This document shows positions 21,684 through 31,680 of a stretch of DNA of 64,000 nucleotides, piece after piece (position 1 is the first letter of the stretch; every line of letters begins with the position of its first letter). This DNA comes from Mytilisepta virgata (Eukaryota > Mollusca > Bivalvia > Mytilida > Mytilidae): assembly GCA_028015205.1 (NCBI GenBank), contig CM051512.1, forward strand, positions 23,529,139-23,593,138, read 5' to 3'. The position numbers and the translations under genes are program-made. Under the pieces are notes generated by a model. It saw only the letters and a program-made list of their open reading frames with translations. It was not told where the DNA came from and did no database searches.

Positions 21684-23587
21684 TTAAGGCCAAGGCGAAG
21701 TAGTTGAACGCCATCTAGTGTTCATTTGTTTACCGTTTCAAGGGTAACATCCCCTTATCATTGTTTTACGTCCCCGACTGATTGTCTGACGTCGTAGTCG
21801 TTATGACGTGACATCGGAGGGGCGTCGCTCCAATGTAGAATTAATGGAGAAATAACAAATATCCAGATGGTAGATGGCCAGTCTTCATTGTCCTTTTAAA
21901 AAATATTGATCCTTTTATTTTTTATTAAATGTATTAAATTTCTTTGTTCTCACGAATTTGCCTGGTGGAATTAATTCGTACCGCTTCGGTATTTTTTCGG
22001 TATTTAAATATTGAGAATCTAATTCAATCGATTGACATTGTGCGTATAATCAACATACAGACCTACCAAGGTTATCTGAATTTTATTACCTCAAAATGCA
22101 TTGAAAATGTACATTCATTTTTATTTTATCTTTTTTTTTTTTTTTTTTTTTTTGGTTAATAATTAGGCCACATAAAATTGATTTTTAGTTCTTTGGATTT
22201 TATGGTAAATATAGGTGCGAAAGAGCAAAAAGTAAAAAAAAAAATTTTGCAGACTATTTTTTTTTTAACCGAAGGTCAAACTTAAGTGCGACCCAATTTT
22301 TAACTAAAGTATTGCAAAAAATGGATTAAAATCACATTTTTACCAAATTTTAGGATCCGGAGAAAAAATTTCTTTTAATTTGATGAAAAATGAAAAATAA
22401 GAGGCGAATTTTGAGCATTTATTTCTAGATGAAGCGACAAATAAATTTTAGCGGCCAAATCCAAAAACCTATGAATCAATTTTGTTTTGGCATAATTTGT
22501 TAGAGATTTAACGGCGAATATTTCAGTCAAAATAAGACATCAGCTCCCACTGTTTGAAAAATTTTTCCAGGCGTGAGTTATCCTTACGGTTCTTTACACC
22601 CCTGCTTACCTCTCGAATGTCAGAAGGTTTTGGTTAAATGCTTTAATTTTGTGATAATGACAATACCTCTAAATTTAACTCACTTTGAAACAAAAAAAAT
22701 GATGTTTCAAATTACGTGGAGTTGGTTCACTTGACGCAATTGACTTGAATTTGGAAAATATAAGTAATAAGTAGTAACTCGACAAAATATATTAAAGATA
22801 TTACTTCTTATACACAATGTATCTACATTCCATATAGCGGGGTGGATTAAAGGAAAAATGTAGGTTTTAAACGTAAGAAACTTTTGAATGCTTTTAAATA
22901 TTTTACGGGACTATAAGGATACAGTCGTAATACAAATCATCAATCGACATGAAAATCAAACACCGTCATTCAACACTTAATAGATAAAATCTGCAACTCC
23001 TTTAAGAAAGTTAAACAAAATATCAATTATTAAATAGAATGATAACTAAATAAATAAATAAAAATAAATATGTAATAAAAAACATTAAAAAATATAAAAA
23101 TATATATCAGATGAAAGGAAAAGATTTGCTGTTCGTCCTGTAATTATTATTTGCAATATATAAACGTTATCGAACGCCGGACGTCATGACGTTGCCCGAA
23201 AAATCACCAAAATTAGTACCTTGATGTTATATTCAGCAGCAGATACCACGAAATCGAGCATGGGGACCCCCAAATATTTTTATATCATCAGAAATGTCGT
23301 GGATGAGGCAATATAATATTAGTTTTTCACGAAAGTGTAGGATTAACATCGATGGTTTTTATAGACTTTTCGAACAAAATTTTCGAAAATTTGACGTTTT
23401 CCCTATATATCCTATGTTAAAAGTTAATTTCAGAACGCATTTTGAAAGGGTTATAGCAAAAAAATAAGCATGGGTACCCCCCCCCTTTTTTTTTATTTCA
23501 TATTCCAATGTATTTCGATTAGCTTAACATACTGACAGAAAATTAGAAAACTGTAGGATACTTTCAATTAATTCGCCTTGACCTTAA
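21684..23587. mobile_element. 1.9-kb non-autonomous TTAA element
   Basis: TTAA at 21684-21687 and 23584-23587 flank an insert of 1896 bp with inverted ends GGCCAAGGCGAAGTAGTTGA and, reversed, GGTCAAGGCGAATTAATTGA. Removing the insert plus one TTAA joins the LINE frame exactly (NEDL then KNAPPSL), so the boundaries are firm. No transposase frame is present; the inside is AT-rich with T and C runs. The right 400 bp resembles 32.90-33.21 kb. TTAA duplication suggests mobilisation by a piggyBac-type enzyme. Confidence 0.88.
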
Positions 23588-24068
23588 AAAACGCGCCTCC
23601 ATCGCTTATACGTGTTTTATATAGAATTTTCAACCTAGATTTAGAAACGGGAATTATACCAGAAAACTGGACTATTGGTATACTAAAGCCAGTATACAAG
23701 AATAAAGGTGATAAAATGGACCCAGATAATTTCAGACCAAAAACGTTGATAAGTTGTTTTGGCAAGTAATTTACTTCTGTCCTAAACAACAGATTGACCT
23801 TTTTTGCTACTGAGATTTTACTGTTGTCCAACAATCAAGTTGGGTTCCGAAAAGGACACTCAACCATTGACAATATTTTTGTTTTAAATTCTCTTATATC
23901 TCTGTACCACTCTTTCGGGAAAAAATTGTACTTTTATTCAATTTCGAAAGGCCTTCTAAACTTTGTGGAGAACTGGGCTGTGGAAAAAGTTTATAAAAAG
24001 TGATGTAAAAGGAAAATATTTACCGTTATATACAACATGTATGATAATATAAAATCATGCGTTCAATA
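23588..24068 (+). pseudogene. LINE part 2: reverse transcriptase N-half
   Basis: Continues the LINE with IPENWTIGILKPVYKNKGDK, DNFRPKTLISCFGK, then after a stop FTSVLNNRL, NNQVGFRKGHSTIDNIFVLN and a frameshifted FRKAF block. These are RT motifs 0 to A; the motif-A aspartate equivalent is replaced by a stop. It ends at IKSCVQY, where the TA element begins. Confidence 0.8.
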
Positions 24069-25534
24069 CACTTGCTTGAGCGTTTAAACCACCAAAAATA
24101 TCGTGTAACGTATGAATCGTGTGGTTTGTTTGTGGTCATAAACGAGCGATTTGAATCGTATAACGTGTATGAGAAGGTGAAGAAAAATATTAAGGGGGTA
24201 CCCAACACTTTGACTAAAATAGATTTTGCTCGTTTAATTTTCATAAACTTTTGCCGAAATATTTACCTTGACCCGTTAAAAATTTCAAGAAATTGGAACC
24301 ACACACTTTACGGGAATAGTTTCATTGGATATATAGCAGTTTGACAAACACTAATTTTGATCATTGAGAAGCTTGAATTCTCTTTACTAATAGTATGTGA
24401 TTAAAACGTTCAGCTGCTTTTTAAAGACTTAACTCCCTTAGGTGTTCTGTACCCTTTTAAAACGTGTGACTTCAAATCAGAGCATATTTCTAACTCGAAT
24501 TAGAAGATTTCTGGAACGAACTTTCATCAGTGTCAAATATTTGAAAATGTTGAGAGTTTATATTTTTTTTCTATTACTAATGCAATTCATCAAGTCAATT
24601 TGGTTTGAAAAAATATATTATAATAAGTGAAATCTTTCCTAAATTACATGAATTAATTGATCGTATAACGTGCATACAACATGTGCAAGTAAAAGATAGA
24701 TTTGAACTTTAAATTGTTTATAAAAATTATTAAATGTATATCGTCAAAGTACATTTTTTATATGAGCAATTGTTCGGTTATTAAGTAACCAAGACGGTGT
24801 ATTCTCCGATATGACCTTGACTAAAACAACATCTAATTAGACAAGGGATTAAGGGGTCCTCTGAAGGGCAAATATGTGTTTATTTGTACATCTACCTCAG
24901 ATTTACCTGTACGTAAGAAAGGTAACAGATATTTTTTAGCATTAAAATACCATCGTCTTTTTATATGATTATACTACAATTAATTGGATTCATTATACAT
25001 GTAAGTTAATTTTATTTTCTTTAAATTGTATATATTGAATTAAAAAATATATTAAAAAATATTAAAGGTTAATATATATAAGTTGATATAAATATTATAT
25101 TTTATTATTTATTTAAAATATAATTAAACCAAACAAAAACATTGTAATGATTTTTTATAATTGCCAAGAGTTAGTGAGTTGGGTAGTCCAAGCTATTGAG
25201 AATCATTCTTTACGTAAAATATTAGTACATTAAATATTTTTACAATCAGTTGAACGTAAAAAAAAATAACTGTACATTTATCAATTTATCAATAATATTT
25301 GTTATGTCAATGAATTATTTTGGGTTTATATTTCATTTTAAAAATGCTTCACGTGATCCAAACTCAGCTAAGGGTTAAATCTGCATCCAAAGGAAAAATA
25401 AATCGCACGATCGGTCATCATGAATCGTGCAACGTGCATCGTTTGGTTTGCGTGTAACGTGCATCGTGTGGTTTACGTGTAACGTGCGAATCATGTGAGT
25501 GTGGTTTGGTGCATTACAAGTTCAACCATGTGTA
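24067..25534. mobile_element. 1.46-kb TA-flanked non-autonomous element
   Basis: TA at 24067-24068 and 25533-25534 flank 1464 bp with imperfect inverted ends CACTTGCTTGAGCGTTTAA and CACATGGTTGAACTTGTAA. Excision with one TA rejoins the LINE codons (SCVQY then NSEQSDLFPCLIGV). The inside has many copies of CGTGTAACGTG/CATCGTGTGGTTT-like motifs near both ends and a nested TTAA MITE at 24194-24456. TA duplication suggests a Tc1/mariner-type origin, but the ends are not diagnostic. Confidence 0.75.
24190..24460. mobile_element. Second copy of the 264-bp TTAA MITE
   Basis: Ends GGGGTACCCAACAC and GGTGTTCTGTACCC with TTAA at 24190-24193 and 24457-24460. The internal sequence parallels 2402-2665 along its length (for example TTTGCTCGTTTAATTTTCAT). 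It is nested inside the TA element. Confidence 0.85.
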
Positions 25535-26100
25535 CAATAGTGAACAGTCAGATCTTTTCCCGTGTCTAATAGGTGTCAGCCTAGGAAAAAATGTGTAATA
25601 TTTTTATTTTCCATCTTTTTGAATGATTTGAATGATTTGGAGGCATTTTTTATTAACTCTAATTTTTCACCATTAAAACTGGTACAAGATGTAAATGAGC
25701 AAGATTTGAATCGATTATTTAAAATGTTTGTTATTTTATATGCTGATGACACCGTTCAGAGCGCTGTAGATATATTTCAGTTACACTGTAATGATTGGAA
25801 ACTTGACGTTAATGTAAATAAAACTAAGGTAATGATATTTTGTAAACGGAAATCGAATACAAAGTTTGAATTTAAGTTACAAAATACTATTTTAGGAATT
25901 GTTGACTCATTTTCATACTTAGGCATATTGTTTAAATATAACGGTAATGTTACTGATGCTAGAAAAACATTAGTTAATCAAGCCAAAAAATCATTATTCG
26001 TCATACACAAAAGCATCAGACATCAAACTATCCCAATAGATCTACAACTTAAATTATTTGATGCTACGGTTGAGCCTATTCTACTTTATCAGAAATTTTG
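25533..26100 (+). pseudogene. LINE part 3: reverse transcriptase catalytic region
   Basis: Continues with SEQSDLFPCLIGV, FLNDLNDLEAFF, the catalytic box VILYADDT (about 25731-25754), then WKLDVNVNKTKVMIF and SYLGI. This is RT motifs B to E in LINE order. The reading stops at the foldback insertion at 26101. A frameshift lies near 25600. Confidence 0.88.
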
Positions 26101-26130
26101 TATGGAACGCCATGACTGCCTTATGTTAAT

Positions 26131-26697
26131 AATCAGCATTATATGTAGTGGTCACAGCATTATATGCAGTGCTCACAACATTATATGCAGTGCTCACAGC
26201 ATTATATGCAGTGCTCACAACATTATATGCAGTGCTCACAGCATTATATGCAGTCCTCACAACGTTATATGCAGTGCTCACAACATTATATGCAGTGCTC
26301 ACAACATTATATGCAGTGCTTACAGCATTATATGCAGTGATCACAGCATTATATGCAGTGATTACAGCATTATATGCAGTGGTCACAGCATTATATGCAG
26401 CGATCACAACTTTATATGCAGTGTTCACAACATTATATGCGGTGTTCCCAACATTATATGCAGTGCTCACACCATTATATGCAGTTGTCGGAACATTATA
26501 TATAATGGTCACAGCATTATATGCCGTGTTCACAACATTATATGCAGTGTTCACAGCATTAAATGCAGCGGTCACAACTTTATATGCAGTGTTCAAAACA
26601 TTATATGCAGTGTTCACAACATTATATGAAGTGTTCACAACATTATATGAAGTGTTCACAACATTATATGCAGTGCTCATAACATTATACGTTTTTT
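26131..26697. repeat. Left 21-bp minisatellite of the foldback arm
   Basis: About 26 copies of a unit like GCAGTGCTCACAACATTATA plus T. Because the unit is a multiple of three, several frames on both strands stay open across the array, giving repetitive translations (ICSAHNI, AVLTTLY, AYNVVST). These are not genes. Confidence 0.97.
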
Positions 26698-26699
26698 GT

Positions 26700-27420
26700 C
26701 GATGAAGGTGATGATCAGTGATGGTGATGGTGATGATTCATGTTAGTGATGGTGGTGGTTCAGTTTCGGTAAACATCGGAAATTTTATCGGACATTGCCG
26801 AATCCGGTCAAAAATATAAGACAAAAATTGATAATGCACCACCAAAATTTCAAATGGAACAGTTACTGAAGTCATGTAATTTAGGCAATTTATCCGAAAC
26901 GTTTATAAGAGAAAAAATTACACCCAATCTAATTAAAAACCGATCTCTCATCGCTCCCGTTTTCTGATGTGTCGCGTGGGAGATCTAACGAAACCCGCTT
27001 TGAGGTCACATGTGAGTGACCTCGTAGGTGTGTCCTGTTCGACCAATAAAATTGCGGCTTAGGCGATCTTGTAAGTTGATCGTGTGATAAAGGGATGTAA
27101 CTCATTTTATTAACGAAGAAATCGTCAGTCCCCAGAATTCATAAACTTTTTTGATTGGCTTAATAATAGGAAGTCAACTCATTTGCATTCATTATAAATT
27201 TATAAGTTCCAGTTCACTCATATGTGACCTCAAAGCGGATTTCGTTAGATCACCCACGCGAAATATCAGAAAACGGGAGCTATGAGAGATCGGTTTTTAA
27301 TTAGATTGAATTACACCGGATATTATCTGCAAATTGGACAGACATGATTTTTATAATTTACGGGTAGTTCATTCAGATGAAATGATGAAACTAAGAATTG
27401 CGTGCAGCAATTTCATAAAA
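26700..27420 (+). pseudogene. Left-arm SAM-like segment (broken)
   Basis: Near-identical inverted copy of the right-arm segment at 29.8-30.17 kb. It is interrupted by the 384-bp MITE at 26925-27308 and by a 2-nt deletion near 26790 relative to the right arm. Homology to the right arm ends near 27406. Confidence 0.8.
26916..27317. mobile_element. 384-bp MITE with 9-bp target duplication
   Basis: AATTACACC at 26916-26924 and 27309-27317 flanks 384 bp whose ends pair over about 90 bp (CAATCTAATTAAAAACCGAT and its complement). Removing it rejoins the sequence still intact in the right foldback arm, which proves the boundaries. A 9-bp duplication with long inverted ends points to a Mutator-like (MULE) MITE. 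Confidence 0.9.
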
Positions 27421-27491
27421 AAAATAAATAATAAACACACCGACCGACAAAATATAGCTTGGATCCAAGCTTGTGACTGACAGGGTTAAAC

Positions 27492-27506
27492 ACCCCCCCC
27501 CCCCCC
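27492..27506. repeat. C-tract
   Basis: A run of about 15 C. Confidence 0.9.
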
Positions 27507-27673
27507 AATCAGAAATTATTAAAATATGAGTGCACAAGACCATTTTTCATCTTAAATCTCATTTAATTCCATAGACTTTTCAGACTGATAATTTCGGAAG
27601 CCAATGATAATTAATGGAGGCCTAATGTTCAGTGGAAAATTAATATGCATATTGAGGACAAGAACTTAACAGC

Positions 27674-28293
27674 TTAAGGGCATACGATACAGTTACAAGG
27701 GAGGTAATTACGTTGCTAACGTAAATTGTTATTTTCGCGACGTCAAACTATGACTTATCGGGAAAAGATTCAGTTTTCCACTGATTTTTATCATTCAAAC
27801 TTATCTAACTTCAAAACGAGTTCATTGACCCCTCTGTTTTAAGGCCATTTAGTTTGATTACGGAAGAAGATTATGTGTGCCAATTTTCATAAAAACGTAA
27901 ATAGTGCATTTTTTTAAATTTGATAAATATGCAGCTAAAAATGACGGTTGTTTTTACTACTTTCGTGAACATTTGATAAATATGAGTTATTTGAAAAGAA
28001 ATTGCACACATTTAAATGACATTCATATAAAACAGAATTTACAAATAATTTAACAACAAAAATCTTGTGTTTATCTTTTAAAACAAAAAAGTTATGTATT
28101 TCTGTCGAAAAGAAAAATACGCCCACAAATCCAAATTATGAGTAAATATATAAAATTTGGACCTCATTTTACTCAAAAAAGAGCACATGAAGGTATATTT
28201 TTTATTACATATTTGATCAGGCAAAAAATATCCTATATGCAAATTGTGATCAAATTTTCGATATGAGATCAAAACTGTATCGTATGCCCTTAA
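27674..28293. mobile_element. 612-bp TTAA MITE
   Basis: Inverted ends GGGCATACGATACAGTT (from 27678) and AACTGTATCGTATGCCC (to 28289) flanked by TTAA on both sides. The end sequence differs from the 264-bp and 1.9-kb TTAA elements, so it is a third family. No coding frame is recognised. Confidence 0.9.
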
Positions 28294-28389
28294 TGTTAAA
28301 TGAATATTAACCCTGTTTTGTACTATAACGCAGTCTGACATGTCACCTTACCCAGAAACATTAAACTGACTCTGAGCGTACATTCAGTC

Positions 28390-28565
28390 TTAATGCCGTG
28401 TGCATGCTTAGGGGAGAAGCAAGAAATACCATTTTTTAGCTCTTCAGTTTGACCCAGCAGGGTTCGAACCCATGACTTCCTGCACTCCATGTGAACACGG
28501 TACCTGCGGTAGTTACAGAAGGAGGACGTCTATCCTCCAAAATTTATTCAAGTCAATATATATGA
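28390..28565 (-). repeat. tRNA-derived SINE head
   Basis: On the minus strand, GTCATGGGTTCGAACCCTGC gives a B box, preceded by a poor A box, and is followed by GGTATTTCTTGCTTCTCCCC, CTAAGCATGCACACGGCATT and AAGACTGA. The latter blocks correspond to GATTCTCCGCCAAGCACGCG and following in the SINE at 31.2 kb, so both belong to one SINE family. This copy keeps the tRNA-like head and loses the tail. Confidence 0.7.
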
Positions 28566-28819
28566 GTTGGATGTATTAATTTCTCATATAAAAATTACAA
28601 TACACCATGGCTTTGTTTTACAGTCTAATTGCATCGTAATTGTGTATGCAAATTCTATTTGGGCCCTTAATTGGTAATAAAAATATATATCTTATCTTCC
28701 AATACAACAGAAATACCAAAGTATATCTTTTGAAATGGGAAATCTTCAAATTTATTCGGAACTTCTCCAGGTGACATTACACATTACAAAACAATCTAAG
28801 TGTATGTCTTGTCATTGAA

Positions 28820-29107
28820 GTGGGCCGTCACAACATAGTATCCTCAGTGACTTCTCATGCTTTAAGCTGGACCATAAACAAAAAATTAACCAGAATGACC
28901 TACTTTGTTTCAAGGTCTTTTGTTACTGTTCAATTTGTGGGTCACAGTTTACATGCAGGACACACACAACAGATAGAATCAATAGGGGAAAAGTCACTGT
29001 TCCCGAAACAAGAAAAATTAACACCTTCATCAGGCTCAAGTAACCCTACTATCTCTTTATATATATTAAACATGAGACTTGTCATCAGTCTACTCATACC
29101 AAATTGA
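28820..29107 (+). CDS. Unrecognised 95-codon open frame in the foldback interior
   Basis: Reads MGRHNIVSSVTSHALSWTIN through FVGHSLHAGHTQQIESIGEK to NMRLVISLLIPN and a stop. The composition looks protein-like and the GHSLHAGHTQQIES stretch faintly recalls the GHTH-type motif of some transposase families, but I cannot place it. It lies between the two SAM-like arms, where a foldback element might carry cargo. It may equally be a repeat fragment; no splice sites or start context stand out. Confidence 0.25.
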   Translation: MGRHNIVSSVTSHALSWTINKKLTRMTYFVSRSFVTVQFVGHSLHAGHTQQIESIGEKSLFPKQEKLTPSSGSSNPTISLYILNMRLVISLLIPN

Positions 29108-29339
29108 ATTAAAATCGAGTCACGAAAAATACACTAATCACTAATCACGGATAACAAATCAATGAAAAAAAAACTTAACGAATCACAGACAACAAATCAA
29201 TGGAAAAAAGTCATGGAAAACAAAATTCAACGATCACAAAGAAAGAAAATATCCCATCATTCCCGTCAAAGTAGCATTCCTCTATATATATGACATGTAC
29301 TGCTGTACTTGCTTATAGATTCCGTATCTTATGCAAAGC

Positions 29340-29425
29340 TTAACGGACTGAGGTAATTCTGCATAAAATTTAGGTCGAGATGACCCACTTTTATTGGACC
29401 ATTGTTACTACCCAAGATGTGCACA
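29340..29425 (+). repeat. Dispersed mussel repeat fragment
   Basis: TAGGTCGAGATGACCCACTT and the following CCAAGATGTGCACATG parallel the repeat at 8.63-8.71 kb and 49.5-49.7 kb. Confidence 0.4.
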
Positions 29426-29502
29426 TGAACAGTAACAGAACATCTTTCATCTTTAATTCAATTCACAGTTAATTTATATATATATATAGACCTTGACGCA
29501 AA

Positions 29503-29546
29503 ACTTGACCGTGACGGATGGACGGATGAACGAACGGACGGAGGAA
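29503..29546. repeat. GGAC/GGAT short tandem repeat
   Basis: GACGGATGGACGGATGAACG followed by AACGGACGGAGG, a tetranucleotide-type array. Confidence 0.8.
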
Positions 29547-29733
29547 ATGCTTCATTCGTTTCAAAACTCCGATTGACGAAGAGATGATAATTAAAGGGGA
29601 CGACTAGTCTATTTGATGTCTGTGATATTCTAAGGGATTTGTTTTCGGATTGATTGTTTATTTTCCTCTGCTGCTACATATGCTTATTAATTTATGTTTT
29701 ACCGCTATTGTACTGTGGTCAAATTGTTAATTT

Positions 29734-30159
29734 TTAAATTTCTACTGATATTTGATGTTTGATGTAATCTATGATTACATATATCATTAGTATTGATTGT
29801 TTGTTTTTTTTACTCACTTTATTCCTTGTGTATTTCTCTGGACGAACAGTACCATAACTAATGCACGCAATTTTTAGTTTCATCATTTCATCTAAATGAA
29901 CAACCCCTAAATTATAAAAAGCATGTCCGTCCAATTTGCAGATAATATCCGGTGTAATTTTTTCTCTAATGAACGTTTCGGATAAATTGCCTAAATTACA
30001 TGACTTCAGTAACTGTTCCATTTGAAATTTTGGTAGTGCATTATCAATTTTTGTCTTATATTTTTGACCGGATTCGGCAATGTCCGAAATAAAATTTCCG
30101 ATGTTTACCGAATCTGAACCACCACCATCACTAACATCAATCATCATCATCACCATCAC
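29734..30159 (-). CDS. SAM-like domain exon in the right foldback arm
   Basis: Open over 141 codons on the minus strand. After an Asp/Gly/Ser-rich start, residues about 46-100 read FQMEQLLKSCNLGNLSETFI and REKITPDIICKLDGHAFYNL then GVVHLDEMMKLKIAC. The spacing of L, F, I-T-x-D, L and L-G fits a sterile alpha motif (SAM) helical bundle. A strong splice donor GTGAGT (29812-29817) follows ...PEKYTRNK, so the real exon probably ends at 29818 and the last 27 codons are intronic. Reading direction is from the foldback tip inward; the left arm has a broken copy. Likely a captured host exon or a piece of the element's own gene. Not tested. Confidence 0.5.
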   Translation of the reverse strand: MMVMMMIDVSDGGGSDSVNIGNFISDIAESGQKYKTKIDNALPKFQMEQLLKSCNLGNLSETFIREKITPDIICKLDGHAFYNLGVVHLDEMMKLKIACISYGTVRPEKYTRNKVSKKNKQSILMIYVIIDYIKHQISVEI

Positions 30160-30185
30160 TGATCATCACCTTCATCGACAAAAAA

Positions 30186-30430
30186 CGTATAATGTTGTGA
30201 CCACTGCATATAATGTTGTGAGAACTGCATATAATGTTTTGAACACTTCATATAATGTTGTGAACACTGCATATAATGTTTTGAACACTGCATATAAAGT
30301 TGTGACCGCTGCAAATAATGTTGTGAACACTGCAAATAATATTGTGAACACTGCATATAATGCTGTGAGCACTGCACATAATGTTGTGAGCACTGCATAT
30401 AATGCTGTGACCACTGCATATAATGCTGAT
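30186..30430. repeat. Right 21-bp minisatellite of the foldback arm
   Basis: About 11 copies of the complement of the left-arm unit (ACTGCATATAATGTTGTGAGC). The copy number differs from the left arm (about 26), which shows independent expansion or contraction after insertion. Confidence 0.95.
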
Positions 30431-30467
30431 TATTAACATAAGGCAGTCATGGCGTTCCATAATTTTG

Positions 30468-31184
30468 GGTTACGAAAATATTTTGATTTTCGAACAAGTA
30501 CATTTGAATTTTTGTAAGCGAATTTTAAAAGTTAGATATTTTACACCAAACCTTATGGTGTACTGAGAATAAGGTCGATTTCCGTTAAATATTAAAATTA
30601 AAAGTAGAATGTTGAAATATTGGTGTAAACTTATTAATGACAATGAAAGGTTGAGTAGTTCAATGTATTCTATATTATATACTTTGAAAAATAATGGCAT
30701 GCAATGTTTCAAATGGCTTTATCAAATTGAATCCATATTGAATGATATTGGTCTAAATCATATCTTTCTGGACCAAACTGGATCTATTGATGTTAATTCT
30801 GTCACAAAAATATTATAAGACCAATTTATACAACAATGGTTCAGTGAAATTAAAAATGCCTCTAGGGGTGAATTTTATTCTTTATTTAAAAGGGATTTAA
30901 GTTTGGAGAAGTATCTATTAAAATTACCAGGACAAAAACGTATCTGGATTACAAAATTTCGTACTTCTAATATACCCTTACTTATTGAGACTGGGAGGTG
31001 GTCAAAAGTATCACGACATGATAGGTTATGTACACTTTGCAAAACAAATGTTGGGGATAAATATCATGTTTTATTCGAATTTCAAAATTCATCTTTTGTA
31101 GAACTCCGGAACAAATTTTTGCCAAAATACTATTTACAATATCCACATGTTAATAAGATAGCAGGTTTAGTTGAATTTTGTCAT
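30468..31184 (+). pseudogene. LINE part 4: C-terminal domain
   Basis: Resumes the LINE after the foldback: HLNFCKRILKVR, GRFPLNIKIKSRMLKYWCKL, then QKRIWITKFRTSNIPLLIET and GRWSKVSRHDRLCTLC with a following H, the C-terminal finger tail of CR1/L2-like elements. Two stops and one frameshift. Interrupted by the SINE at about 31185. Confidence 0.8.
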
Positions 31185-31495
31185 GTAGACGTGGACCGCC
31201 TCGAGTGCTCAAGGTCGCGGCCGGTATTTGCTGATTCTCCGCCAAGCACGCGGCATCTAGGAGAAAGAGCAAAGACTGGTCGGCTCGGAGTCAGTATAAT
31301 GTGTCCGAGTGAGGTGATATGTCTTCCTGCGGACAGTTACCTCGTGAGCTAGCACATTAAAAATCCGACTTAGCGTGTCGGTCTAGTACAAAGTAGGGAT
31401 CATATTCATTATCATATCAACATGTTCTCGTCCTGATATGCACCTGATTGCCACTGGACGTTAAACAATAATTCATCCATCCATCCATCCTGCAG
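31185..31495 (+). mobile_element. SINE with (CATC)n tail
   Basis: Contains GATTCTCCGCCAAGCACGCG, GAGCAAAGACTGGTCGGCTC, GTGTCCGAGTGAGGTGATAT, GTCTTCCTGCGGACAGTTAC, GTGAGCTAGCACATTAAAAA, GTCGGTCTAGTACAAAG and ends GACGTTAAACAATAATTCAT plus CCATCCATCC. I recognise this block order as a bivalve tRNA-derived SINE. The tRNA head is missing or decayed. It sits in the LINE C-terminus; LINE reading resumes with AGVYKHLAIFIRKINEMFSK at about 31.49 kb. Confidence 0.85.
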
Positions 31496-31680
31496 GCGTT
31501 TATAAGCATTTAGCAATTTTTATTCGTAAAATCAATGAAATGTTTTCAAAAGGTATGAATGTATACATATATTGTCGTATTGTTCGTTTATATCTTAAAA
31601 TGTATTATGTCCTTATGTTACGCATCATATATCTGAGAGTTATTCAATAAAATCTTGAAATCTTAAATCTTGAAAAATTT
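31496..31680 (+). pseudogene. LINE 3' end and tail
   Basis: The last coding stretch (KHLAIFIRKINEMFSKGMN) leads to a non-coding tail ending TCTTGAAATCTTAAATCTTG and AAAA, an imperfect short tandem repeat of the type that ends CR1/L2-like LINEs instead of poly-A. Confidence 0.6.

Larger units (their letters stand above)
26095..30467. mobile_element. Foldback-type transposon, 4.36 kb
   Basis: A 6-bp duplication ATTTTG (26095-26100 and 30462-30467) flanks an insert (26101-30461) with inverted ends starting TATGGAACGCCATGACTGCC. After about 35 bp each arm becomes a tandem array of a 21-bp unit (about 26 units left, 11 right), then an inward-reading SAM-like segment. Tandem repeats inside long inverted ends are the defining layout of foldback (FB/TU-type) elements. 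No transposase is seen. Excision plus one ATTTTG restores the LINE reading, apart from a small local deletion. It contains later insertions (MITEs at 26925 and 27678, a SINE head near 28.5 kb). Confidence 0.88.

Noticed and set aside
26126..26705. Long open frames of 184-185 codons (and part of a 355-codon frame) with short peptide repeats
   Set aside because: They come from a 21-bp tandem repeat that is open in several frames on both strands. The first part of the 355-codon frame is LINE reverse transcriptase; the repeat part is foldback arm.
30080..30460. Repeat-rich open frames on both strands of the right foldback arm
   Set aside because: Same cause: translation of the 21-bp minisatellite.
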